A DNA stretch of 46,026 nucleotides, from NCBI GenBank assembly GCA_022564055.1, contig JADFMD010000018.1, forward strand, positions 1 through 46,026. The letters are read 5' to 3'. Positions 8,877 to 16,932 of this stretch are shown here, in pieces. How positions within the stretch are numbered: the first letter of the stretch is position 1; each line of letters starts with the position of its first letter. The DNA comes from Gemmatimonadota bacterium. GTDB lineage: Bacteria > Gemmatimonadota > Gemmatimonadetes > Longimicrobiales > Gaopeijiaceae. The notes beneath the pieces are model-generated. The model had not been told where the DNA came from. It did not search any database and saw only the letters and a program-made list of their open reading frames with translations. The position numbers and the translations under genes were made by a program.

Positions 8877-9428
8877 ATGCATACGCAACGACAACGCATT
8901 GCAGATACATCTGATTCCGGGCAAGGGAGTGGGACGAACGTCGAGGCGGGCGAGGGGGCAGGGGTCGAGCGAGACGGTGGGGCAGGCCGTGAGGTGGCAC
9001 GAGAGATCCTCCGCGGATGTGTGTGTAGCCGCACCCGCATGCTCGATCGTGTTCTTTCGCGCCTTTTCGACGACTCACTTGCACCGCTTGGGGTCCGGGC
9101 CAACCAATTGACGGTGCTGGCCCTCCTTGGGGCTATGGAGGGCCTTCGCGCGGCGGACGTGGCGCATTACCTCGAAATGGACAAATCCACGGTCAGCCGG
9201 GGCTTGGCTTTGATGCGGGCGCGGGGTTGGATAGAGGAGTCCAGGGGGCCGAGGGGATCGCGACTCCTCAATGTTACTGCAGAGGGGCACAGGCTCTTGC
9301 ACGATACGCTTCCTCTTTGGAGGTCCGCCGTGGAAGGGGCGCGTGAGACTCTTGGAGAGGAGAGCGTCGAGGCCCTGCGAGGGGCCGCGGACTCCTACCT
9401 CCGGCTCAGGGCAAGGGCCACGCATTAA
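8877..9428 (+). CDS. MarR family transcriptional regulator
   Basis: Winged-helix regulator of the MarR family, 183 residues. The first about 45 residues are a Gly/Glu-rich low-complexity extension. The helical dimerisation region follows (SRTRMLDRVLSRLFDDSLAPLG), then the winged helix with recognition helix DKSTVSRGLALMRARGW and wing GSRLLNVTAEGHRLL. A cysteine pair (CVC) sits just before the first dimer helix and could be redox-active, though that is speculative. The promoter region carries an inverted repeat suited to autoregulation. The controlled genes are not obvious; the neighbouring M20/glc operon and the divergent hydrolase are candidates. Confidence 0.85.
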   Translation: MHTQRQRIADTSDSGQGSGTNVEAGEGAGVERDGGAGREVAREILRGCVCSRTRMLDRVLSRLFDDSLAPLGVRANQLTVLALLGAMEGLRAADVAHYLEMDKSTVSRGLALMRARGWIEESRGPRGSRLLNVTAEGHRLLHDTLPLWRSAVEGARETLGEESVEALRGAADSYLRLRARATH

Positions 9429-9490
9429 GGAGGGACCCAGCCACCGAGGAACCGCCAGCTACGGAGGAACGCTCAATCATCGCCGAACCC

Positions 9491-10336
9491 TCAACCGCCG
9501 CGGTGCCGGTCCAAGAAGCCCACGAGAGCTTTCAAGAACTCTGGGCGGCAAGCCTCGAGAAAGGCCATGTGGTCCCCACCTGGCACCTCGAGCGATTCGC
9601 GCTCGGCCGCTCCCAGGGCACCGAACAACGAAGCGCGTTGCTCGGGCGTTGCAATCGGGTCGAACTCCGCATGAAGAAGGAGTGTGGGTACGCGCACCTG
9701 CGCCGGATCGAGCTCGTCCCACTCGCGCGCCCCTCGCCAGTCTACACGCACCGGGTCGGCGGCCATCGCAGCCTTCACGTACGCGTCGATCGCGACCTGG
9801 CTGATCGATCCGGGGGTGATGAAATCGCTCGCGGCGACGGCGGCACTGTTCGGGGCGGCTGCCGGAGGTTCATCCCCTTCGCCATCGGCCAGTGGCGCTC
9901 CAGCAAATGTGGGGGAATAGCCAAAAAAGACGAGCGACGAGACCAGTTCGGGCCAGCGTTGGACGGTGAGTTGAGCCACCTTCGAGCCGCGGGACCAACC
10001 GAGAAGCGAGGGCCTTGGCCCACCTTCGGTGAGGTGTTGAACATGCTTCAGCACGGCCCTCAGATCCCTTACCGCGCGATCGGGGCTCAGCCATCCGGTC
10101 TCGTCGCGGAGTGTTCCCCCGTAGCCTCGGAAATCGATTGCGAACGCGGCGTACCCGGCCTCGACCAACCCGTCCATGAGCGAGAGGTCCTCGCCTGGAA
10201 CCTGTAGATCGAAGTTGGGACGGGCACTCCAAGTGCGTCCGTGAAGTAGCACGATCGCCCCGCGCGCCTCCGATGGGCTTTTCTCCCAAAGGGCGATTGG
10301 GTGCCCATCGGCATCGACATTATGCCTCTTTATCAT
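9491..10336 (-). CDS. Alpha/beta hydrolase
   Basis: Serine hydrolase of the alpha/beta fold, 281 residues. The oxyanion-hole segment VLLHGRTW, nucleophile elbow GWSRGS, acid in LLHAEFDPIATPEQ and catalytic His in GGDHMAF are all visible in the right order. An Ala/Pro-rich cap insert lies in the middle (DGEGDEPPAAAPNSAA). I chose ATG 10336 (MIKRHNVDADG); the open frame extends upstream to 10417 but that part overlaps the regulatory region of the divergent GNAT gene. Substrate unknown; esterase, lipase or peptidase activities are all possible. Confidence 0.85.
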   Translation of the reverse strand: MIKRHNVDADGHPIALWEKSPSEARGAIVLLHGRTWSARPNFDLQVPGEDLSLMDGLVEAGYAAFAIDFRGYGGTLRDETGWLSPDRAVRDLRAVLKHVQHLTEGGPRPSLLGWSRGSKVAQLTVQRWPELVSSLVFFGYSPTFAGAPLADGEGDEPPAAAPNSAAVAASDFITPGSISQVAIDAYVKAAMAADPVRVDWRGAREWDELDPAQVRVPTLLLHAEFDPIATPEQRASLFGALGAAERESLEVPGGDHMAFLEACRPEFLKALVGFLDRHRGG

Positions 10337-10440
10337 CCTGGTCCGTGAAGGTGGTGTGAGTAGCGTTCCAGGCCAAGCTGGTCCGGAGCCATCGAGTGCC
10401 GCAAGTTTCGGTGCCAAATTCGAATGCCAGGAGTATCCTC

Positions 10441-11277
10441 GTGGGTTCCCATTTTACGATCCGTCCGTTCGACTCCATCGACGAGTTCGAGGAGTGCGTC
10501 CGCTTTCAGGAGGAGACATGGGGGAAGGGCTTCTCCGAGCGGGTGGCGGTGGCCATCCTCAAGGTGAGCCAGCGCCTCGGCGGGATCGCGGCCGGTGCTT
10601 ACGATGCCGAGGGTGCGTTGGCAGGGTTCGTCTTCGGCATGACCGGGGTGCAGGAGGGCGAGATCGTCCACTGGTCCGACATGCTCGCGGTTCGCCCGGA
10701 CCTACAGAACGCCGGGCTCGGTACGCGTCTCAAGGCCTATCAGCGGGATGAGCTCCTTTCCAGGGGAGTCACGCGCATGCGCTGGACCTTCGATCCCCTC
10801 GAGGCCAAGAACGCACATCTCAATCTCAACAAGCTCGGGGCCGTAGCACGGGAATATGTGCGGGACATGTACGGCCGGACCGACTCCCCGCTCCATCGGG
10901 GGATCGGCACGGACCGATTCGTCCCGACCTGGGCCATGGACTCTCCGCGGGTGAGAGAGCGGTGCGTGGAGGGTAGGCTCGGCCCCGACCCAGGCGCAGA
11001 CAAGGCGGCGAAGCGGACGTTTGCGGTTCAGGAAGAGGGGGGTCTGGACCTCCCGGGGGAGCCAGATCTCGCCATCGACGCCGACCGGCTTTTGGTCCCG
11101 ATTCCGGCGTCGATCCAGGCGGTCAGGGACGCCTCCCTCGAGGCCGCCCAGCGCTGGCGAACCGCCACACGGTCGGTCCTGTCGACGTATCTGGAGAGAG
11201 GGTTCGAAGCCCGCGAGTTTTACAGACGGGAAGGGTGGGGTGAGTACCTGCTGGTTCCTCGGGAGAGGCTCACGTGA
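10441..11277 (+). CDS. GNAT-family acetyltransferase-like protein paired with MenC-like enzyme
   Basis: 278-residue GNAT-fold protein of the type often encoded next to o-succinylbenzoate synthase/N-acylamino acid racemase genes (COG3375). The acetyl-CoA loop region is the DMLAVRPDLQNAGLGTRLK segment, with the R/Q-x-x-G-x-G/A-like turn. I chose GTG 10441 because an AGGAG lies 7 nt upstream; a GTG at 10396 adds 15 poorly conserved residues. The stop overlaps the next gene as GTGA, so the pair is translationally coupled. That supports a joint role in N-acyl amino acid metabolism. Confidence 0.8.
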   Translation: MGSHFTIRPFDSIDEFEECVRFQEETWGKGFSERVAVAILKVSQRLGGIAAGAYDAEGALAGFVFGMTGVQEGEIVHWSDMLAVRPDLQNAGLGTRLKAYQRDELLSRGVTRMRWTFDPLEAKNAHLNLNKLGAVAREYVRDMYGRTDSPLHRGIGTDRFVPTWAMDSPRVRERCVEGRLGPDPGADKAAKRTFAVQEEGGLDLPGEPDLAIDADRLLVPIPASIQAVRDASLEAAQRWRTATRSVLSTYLERGFEAREFYRREGWGEYLLVPRERLT

Positions 11278-12374
11278 AGATCGACCGTTGTGAAATACGC
11301 GAAATCCGAATGAAGCTGCGCGAGCCATTCGAGATCTCCAGCGGCGTCTCCCACCACCGGCGGGTCCTCCTCGTGGCACTGCATTCCGGCGGGATCACCG
11401 CCTGGGGAGAATGTGTTGCCGGCGAAACGCCCGCTTATTCGTACGAGACCACCGAGACGGCTTGGTCGATTCTCACCGGCCTGATCCTTCCCAGGGTGCC
11501 GGGCTCCGTGATGGAGACGCCAGCTGATCTACTCCCCATTTTCGAGGGAATTCGTGGCCATCCCATGGCGAAGGCAGCCGTGGAGATGGCCGCGTGGGAC
11601 CTGCAGGCAAAGGCGGCTGGCGACTCGTTGGCCTCCCTGGTTGGTGGCGTTCGCGACTCAGTTACCGTCGGGGTCAGCATCGGCCTCCAGCGGACCGACG
11701 ATGCGTTGCACCGTAAGGTTGCCGACTACATCGAGGAGGGGTACGCGCGCATCAAGGTCAAGATCAAGCCGGGCCGCGACGTGAGCATGCTTCGGGGTTT
11801 ACGAGACCGCTTTCCGGACGTTCCACTCATGGCGGACGCGAATTCGGCGTATTCGCTCGACGATCTACCTCGCTTGAAGGAGTTGGACAAGCTCGAACTC
11901 ATGATGATCGAGCAGCCGCTCGCGCATGACGACTACCTCGACCACGCACGCCTCCAGGGTGAATTGGAGACTCCCATCTGTCTCGACGAATCCATACGGT
12001 CGGTCCGGGACGCCGCTCTCGCCCTCGAACTCGGGGCCTGCCGAATCATCAACATCAAGCCCGGGCGCGTGGGCGGCCTCTCCTCCGCGAAGGCCATCCA
12101 CGACCTGTGCGTCGAACACGAGATGCCTGTCTGGTGCGGGGGGATGCTCGAGTCGGGGGTGGGACGAGCCCATAACGTTGCCTTGGCCGCCCTCCCCGGA
12201 TTCACACTCCCGGGGGATATTTCCGCGAGCCGACGTTATTGGAGCGAGGACATTGTGACCCCGGAGTTCGTACTCGACGGAGGGACGGTTTCCGTCCCTT
12301 CCGGACCAGGAATTGGCGTGGAGGTGAGGGAGGATCTTCTCGACGTTTGGGCCGTGCGACGGGCCGACTTCTAG
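11274..12374 (+). CDS. menC: o-Succinylbenzoate synthase / N-acylamino acid racemase (enolase superfamily, MenC-like)
   Basis: Enolase-superfamily enzyme of the muconate-lactonising subgroup, 366 residues. Catalytic positions are visible: the KxK motif in RIKVKIKPG, metal ligands in MADANS (Asp), MIEQPL (Glu) and CLDES (Asp), and the opposite base lysine in NIKPGRVGG. Family members make o-succinylbenzoate for menaquinone, racemise N-succinyl amino acids, or do both. The coupled GNAT gene favours the N-succinylamino acid racemase pathway, while no other men gene is in the window. The symbol is given for the family; the true substrate is open. Confidence 0.85.
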   Translation: MKIDRCEIREIRMKLREPFEISSGVSHHRRVLLVALHSGGITAWGECVAGETPAYSYETTETAWSILTGLILPRVPGSVMETPADLLPIFEGIRGHPMAKAAVEMAAWDLQAKAAGDSLASLVGGVRDSVTVGVSIGLQRTDDALHRKVADYIEEGYARIKVKIKPGRDVSMLRGLRDRFPDVPLMADANSAYSLDDLPRLKELDKLELMMIEQPLAHDDYLDHARLQGELETPICLDESIRSVRDAALALELGACRIINIKPGRVGGLSSAKAIHDLCVEHEMPVWCGGMLESGVGRAHNVALAALPGFTLPGDISASRRYWSEDIVTPEFVLDGGTVSVPSGPGIGVEVREDLLDVWAVRRADF

Positions 12375-12538
12375 TGAGATCGTTTAGTAAAGACTTGGCT
12401 TTCTAGCCAGGGGCCCTTGGAAGAATGAGCGTCTGGGCCGAAATCCCCACTACCAAAACCGTTGAAACTTCCTATGAGGTGTCGAGGATTAGATCAGGAA
12501 CAGGGTGGAAAACCTCGAACACCAGAAAGGAGCGAATC

Positions 12539-13249
12539 ATGATCTTACCGACGATTCGCGCCTCCTTGAGTCGAAACGATGCACAGCAGTTGGTACGCCT
12601 CCTGGGCCGGGAAGACCCGGAGTTGGGGGAGGCCGCGCGGCTCCGTCTCGAAGAACACGGAATTGGGAGTCTGTTGGATGACCCAAGGATTCGAAACGCC
12701 CTGCTCACCGATGCCGACGTCTCCGTCCCGCCCCCAGTCATCTTCTATGTACTCGTGCGCCAAGCTCTGTTGGAGGGAGGAATCGATGATGAGAACACCT
12801 CTGACTACGTGGCATCGATGCTCGTTTCGTTCGGTCAGGCTGGGCGCGCCTATCGAATTTCCGACGAAGACGACAGCGAATACCATTACCTGACCGATTT
12901 GATAGCGGAGTTGCAAGATGCCGGTGGGAGAAAGCGTTTTCTTCTGCGCGTGCACATGGGGGACTTCGCGCTCTGGATGTCGGGACTGTTTCCGGACTAT
13001 CTCGAGGCACGGACACGCCGGAAGGGGGCACCGCCGATCTCCTACTTCGAGGAGCTGGGAGCGACCGGTTACCGTGGCGCATCTGAGAGTTCCGAGGCGG
13101 GCGAATGCGGGATGGACACCGTCCTGCGTGGTATCGCGAATCAGTTCAGCGCCGTGCGCTCCGCGCTGAATCGGATCTCCGATCGGCATTTTTGGCCGGA
13201 ATCGGGCAATCCGGTTGGCCGTCTTCTCAGAGAAATCTCTCGATACTAG
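12539..13249 (+). CDS. Hypothetical protein
   Basis: 236-residue soluble, acidic protein that I do not recognise. ATG 12539 is preceded by AAAGGAGCG at a good distance, so I reject the earlier ATG at 12425. It is mainly helical in appearance: an N-terminal segment (SRNDAQQLVRLLGREDPELGEAARLRLEE), a middle ISDEDDSEYHYLTDLIAEL region and a C-terminal RGIANQFSAVRSALNRISD helix. No signal peptide, membrane span or metal motif. It is convergent with the GspE-like gene, with 24 bp between the stops. Confidence 0.65.
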   Translation: MILPTIRASLSRNDAQQLVRLLGREDPELGEAARLRLEEHGIGSLLDDPRIRNALLTDADVSVPPPVIFYVLVRQALLEGGIDDENTSDYVASMLVSFGQAGRAYRISDEDDSEYHYLTDLIAELQDAGGRKRFLLRVHMGDFALWMSGLFPDYLEARTRRKGAPPISYFEELGATGYRGASESSEAGECGMDTVLRGIANQFSAVRSALNRISDRHFWPESGNPVGRLLREISRY

Positions 13250-13273
13250 TGCCGTGATTGAGAGGTCACGCCG

Positions 13274-15043
13274 CTAAGCGGCCGCTGGCCGCAGGCAGGC
13301 GGCGCAGAATCTCCACCTCTTTCTCACCACGGCTCCACAGATACAAAGCCGTCGCACCACTCGCCCACAGTGTGGGCAGCCAAGGGCATCCCACGGAACC
13401 TCCCGGCTACAGGCGGGGCACGGTGCGACGGATCCCACGTCGCTCTGTATCACCCGAGCCGCCTCGTGCGGCGAAGTGAGGCCTTCGGCCACTTTCCGGC
13501 TCACGTCTTCGGTTAGGGACGCCATTCCGCTCTCCGAAGCGAGGCGCCCCAATTCCGACCTCGAGCCGCCGCGCATGATCTGATCACGAATCGCGTCGTT
13601 CATCGCCAGTACCTGGAAGACTCCGGTCCGGCCCGAGTACCCATCCTCGCACCGGGTACAGGCCTCGGGTTCCCGTCCGCGGCAGAATCGACAGAAGGTT
13701 CTCACGAGCCGCTGCGCCACCACGCCACTCAGGCCACCTGCAATCAGATGGGGCGGAACCCCCATCTGGAGAAGCCTCGTGATGACCCCGGGGGCGTCGG
13801 TGGCGTGAATGGTGGAGAGCACGAGGTGCCCCGTAACGGCGGCGCCCATGGCGATTTCCGCGGTCTCCCGATCCCGGATTTCGCCGACCATGACGACGTC
13901 GGGATCCTGGCGGAGGATGGCGCGGAGGGCCACGGGGAAGGTCAGCCCGGTGAGGGGGTTCACTTGGACCTGATTGACCCCGGGGAGCCGGTACTCCATG
14001 GGATCTTCGAGCGTGACCACGTTGAGCCCCTCCCGATTCAACTCGGCCAGAGCCGCAAACAGACTGCTGCTCTTTCCGCTTCCGGTCGGCCCGGCGGCGA
14101 GGATCACCCCCTGCCCCGCCTGGCCGAGGCGCCGGAGAAGAGAAGCGTCGCGCTGCGAGAGCCCGAGTGCGTCGAGGTTTCGGGGCACCTGCAGCGGATC
14201 CAAGAGCCGCAGGACGATCTTCTCACCCCCGGCCACAGGTAATGCCGACACCCGAATCCGGATTGATCCAGCCGGGTGCTCCACCGTAAGACCACCGTCC
14301 TGCGGCCGTCTCTTGATGGAGATATCCATTCCTGACATCACCTTTATTCGTGATGTGATGGAAGCGAGTCCACTTCCGGGGAGAGTGAGGGAGCGGCGCA
14401 GAACACCGTCGATGCGGTACCGGATCCGCACTCGACCCTCGAACGGTTCGAGGTGGATGTCGCTGGCCCGCAAAGCTACGGCTTGTTGAATGATGTGATC
14501 CACGAGTCGGACCACTGGCGCCGCGGCGGCGGCGGCTCTCAACACCCGGTCGTCCTCCGAGTCGACGTCACACGCTGGAAGGTTGTCGACCAGCTCTGCC
14601 AACTCCCCTTCGTATGCTGCGCGGATGCCCTCGGCTATGGTGGACGGGGCCGCCACGACGGGCTCGACGTGGCGCCCTGTGCTGAAACGGAGCTCCTGCA
14701 GCGTCTCCTGGTCCAGCGGGTCGGAAACGGCCAAGCGGAGGGTTCGGGCGGTGGCCGACAACGGAAGAATGGCCCGAGCACGGGCCAGCGTTGCGTCCAC
14801 GAGCTCCAAAGCTTCGGCCTCGGGGGTCAGAGGACCTTCCGCGAAGGGGAGACTGAGTTGAGCCGCTAGCGAGCGGGAAACGGTCTTGTCGTCGACGTAT
14901 CCCCTTTTGACGAGAATGTCGCCAAGGCGACGCCCGGAACCTCGCTGCTCGTCCAGCGCTGTGCGCAGATGCCGTTCCTCGAGCCGTCCGGCTTTCACCA
15001 GCGATTGGCCGAGGCGAAGAGGTCGTGTGGGCATGGGGGACAC
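13274..15043 (-). CDS. GspE/PilB family secretion-type ATPase with C-terminal zinc-ribbon extension
   Basis: 589-residue hexameric ATPase of the type II secretion/type IV pilus family. An N-terminal MshEN-like domain (LGQSLVKAGRLEERHL and following) is followed by the N2 domain (RASDIHLEP) and the motor domain: Walker A GPTGSGKSS around residue 320, Asp box (TLEDPMEY), Walker B (DVVMVGEIRDRET) and His box (LVLSTIHATDA). The family tetracysteine motif CRFC...CTRC is present. Unusually, about 45 further residues at the C-terminus carry CPAC, CPHC, CICG and CAAC, which look like a double zinc ribbon. No other pilus or secretion genes adjoin it. Confidence 0.9.
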   Translation of the reverse strand: MSPMPTRPLRLGQSLVKAGRLEERHLRTALDEQRGSGRRLGDILVKRGYVDDKTVSRSLAAQLSLPFAEGPLTPEAEALELVDATLARARAILPLSATARTLRLAVSDPLDQETLQELRFSTGRHVEPVVAAPSTIAEGIRAAYEGELAELVDNLPACDVDSEDDRVLRAAAAAAPVVRLVDHIIQQAVALRASDIHLEPFEGRVRIRYRIDGVLRRSLTLPGSGLASITSRIKVMSGMDISIKRRPQDGGLTVEHPAGSIRIRVSALPVAGGEKIVLRLLDPLQVPRNLDALGLSQRDASLLRRLGQAGQGVILAAGPTGSGKSSSLFAALAELNREGLNVVTLEDPMEYRLPGVNQVQVNPLTGLTFPVALRAILRQDPDVVMVGEIRDRETAEIAMGAAVTGHLVLSTIHATDAPGVITRLLQMGVPPHLIAGGLSGVVAQRLVRTFCRFCRGREPEACTRCEDGYSGRTGVFQVLAMNDAIRDQIMRGGSRSELGRLASESGMASLTEDVSRKVAEGLTSPHEAARVIQSDVGSVAPCPACSREVPWDALGCPHCGRVVRRLCICGAVVRKRWRFCAACLRPAAA

Positions 15044-15160
15044 GTTGAGGTATCCTCACGTGCGTTGCCATGGCCGCATGGGTCAGGATGATCTACGGAG
15101 TGACCGAATGGGCTGAGTGAGGACGGGAGGGACTGTGTGATGACCGAGGGGACTACCTGA

Positions 15161-15748
15161 TCAGAGGAGCGAATCCTCGTCTGGTAGTCGGATCTCCACA
15201 GGCCGCACGTCCATGGTCACCTGCACCGCGACATGGCCCATGTCGGCACGGTCCCGGAGCGCGTCCCGAACTCTCGGTTCGACCTTTCTATACGCGGCCA
15301 ACACCCCATCGCGGATTTCCCTGCGGAGCACCTTGAGCGCGTTGACATCAGGGCGGCTGGTTTTGGTTTCCTTTTTCGCTTCTATGAGGCGCTCCGGCCG
15401 AATCTCGAACGGGGCCATTCCGATGTCGTCCAGCCGAGCGGAATCGATGTACTGAATGGATACCGATACGTCGCCCCGCGCGTGGTGCGTGGGAATGTCG
15501 CCCACGGCTCGGAAGTGAGACGCCAACTTGCCGAGCTCCACGTTCGAGGCGGCCTTCGTATAGCTGCGCTCGACGATGGCGAAAATGCGCTTCATGCGCT
15601 CCGGCGTCGTGGCGTCCACCTCGGGGATTTCGGTCTCCAGCTCCCGGCCCACAGCCTGGCGGTCCTGGCCGGCCTGAGCCTCCTCGTCCCGGATCCTTTG
15701 CCGGTCGATGTTCTCTAGAATTCGATCAGGGTTCGTCCGAAGCCCCAT
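15161..15748 (-). CDS. Hypothetical protein
   Basis: 195-residue charged, soluble protein of unknown family. ATG 15748 is preceded by AAAGGAGAGGTG, so the upstream in-frame start at 15862 is rejected. It is rich in Arg, Glu and Asp. Features are a coiled-coil-like N-terminal region (RQRIRDEEAQAGQDRQAVGREL), a central part with SVSIQYIDSARLDDIGMAPF and a C-terminal strand-rich tail (VAVQVTMDVRPVEIRLPDE). No catalytic motif is visible. It lies 117 bp upstream of the GspE-like gene on the same strand, so co-transcription is possible. Confidence 0.6.
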   Translation of the reverse strand: MGLRTNPDRILENIDRQRIRDEEAQAGQDRQAVGRELETEIPEVDATTPERMKRIFAIVERSYTKAASNVELGKLASHFRAVGDIPTHHARGDVSVSIQYIDSARLDDIGMAPFEIRPERLIEAKKETKTSRPDVNALKVLRREIRDGVLAAYRKVEPRVRDALRDRADMGHVAVQVTMDVRPVEIRLPDEDSLL

Positions 15749-15984
15749 CACCTCTCTCCTTTGAGCGTGCGCACCAAGTCCTTCGTTCATGCTCGACACA
15801 AACGATAACCTGATCCGTCCATCCCAGCCAAGTAGCTCCGGGTGTTTGCCGCGTGGCCCCACGGAGGGCCGAGAACGATGATTTCGCGACGGCTGTACGT
15901 ACTGTAGACTGAACGTGGATGAGCCGAGGACGCGCGGGCGTCTCGGTTCTTGAGGAGCACCTCCAGGGGGAGCTTTATTTCAAG

Positions 15985-16743
15985 ATGAATGCCGAGGAAG
16001 TGGAACGGGAGGACCAGGAAATGGAGCCGGGGGGCCAAGAAATGGAACCGACCCGCCAGGACGGGGACCCGACGGGCCAGGAAGCCGAGCTTCCGGGTCT
16101 TCTGAGCCGTTATTTCCGCGTAATTACCTCTCCCGATGCTCTTTTCCAGGGGCTGCGGTCCCGACCCGACTGGTTCGGCGCCATGCTACTTGGGAGTTGT
16201 CTGGTATTGGTTGGGACCGTCCTGATTCCGCCCGAACTGACACTTGCGACGCTGCGCGAGCGCATCGCCGAGCAAGGACAGGAATTTCCACCGGGGCTGG
16301 CGGACCGGATGGCGGCGATCCGTTTTGGAGGCGCGATGGCCGCCTTCGTCTTCTGGGCTGTAATGCTTGCGATCTTCTCCGGGGTGGTCACGGTGTTCTT
16401 CCGGTTCCTGCTGGGACACGAAGGGACCTATCGGCAGTACCTTGCCGTGGTGGCCCATGCCCACCTGATCTCTGCCACGTCGGGGATCCTGCTCGCGCCT
16501 CTGAGAATTCTTGCAGAGGACGCACAACTACTGCTTTCACTCGGTGCCTTCGCCTCCTTTCTGGAGGCCGGATTCGTGCTGCGATTCCTGAGCTTTCTCG
16601 ACCTTTTCGGCCTTTGGTCCTGGCTGCTGGTGGGCCTTGGGGTCGCCAGGATCGGCGGAAAGCGGTCGTGGGCCGGCGGGGCGGTCATCGTCATGCTGAT
16701 TCCGGTTACCATGGCAGCCGTTATCGCTATCTTTACCGGTTGA
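15985..16743 (+). CDS. Yip1-like multi-pass membrane protein
   Basis: About 252 residues with a soluble acidic N-terminus and roughly five membrane helices in the rest (for example LLGSCLVLVGTVLIP, FGGAMAAFVFWAVMLAIFSGVV and the final GGAVIVMLIPVTMAAVIAIF). The arrangement, with RVITSPDALFQGLRSRPDW before the first helix, is typical of bacterial YIP1 proteins, whose function is not established. I chose ATG 15985; ATG 15919 in the same frame is possible. The N-terminus contains four 7-residue repeats. Confidence 0.7.
   Translation: MNAEEVEREDQEMEPGGQEMEPTRQDGDPTGQEAELPGLLSRYFRVITSPDALFQGLRSRPDWFGAMLLGSCLVLVGTVLIPPELTLATLRERIAEQGQEFPPGLADRMAAIRFGGAMAAFVFWAVMLAIFSGVVTVFFRFLLGHEGTYRQYLAVVAHAHLISATSGILLAPLRILAEDAQLLLSLGAFASFLEAGFVLRFLSFLDLFGLWSWLLVGLGVARIGGKRSWAGGAVIVMLIPVTMAAVIAIFTG
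16012..16095 (+). repeat. Four 21-nt in-frame tandem repeats in the Yip1-like gene
   Basis: Four consecutive 21-nt units (starting at 16012, 16033, 16054 and 16075) encode DQEMEPG, GQEMEPT, RQDGDPT and GQEAELP. They lie in the soluble N-terminal part ahead of the first membrane helix and have diverged from each other, so this is an old duplication. Confidence 0.8.
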
Positions 16744-16932
16744 ACGGGCCCTGCGGAGAGCATCGCTCAAGGAAAATCACTGCTGAACGAATTGCTGCAC
16801 TGAGCGAATTTCCGCCGACGCGTTCCCCAACACGGTAAACACCGCCGTCGAAGCGACGCGCTGTCTGGCCAACCGTCCCACTATCCCAAGACCGACTCCA
16901 ACGCCGGCTCCAAAGGTGAGATTTTGGATACG

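Noticed and set aside
12394-12411. Stem-loop after the MenC-like gene as a terminator
   Set aside because: The stem relies on a G-T pair and is followed by GC-rich sequence rather than a T-run.
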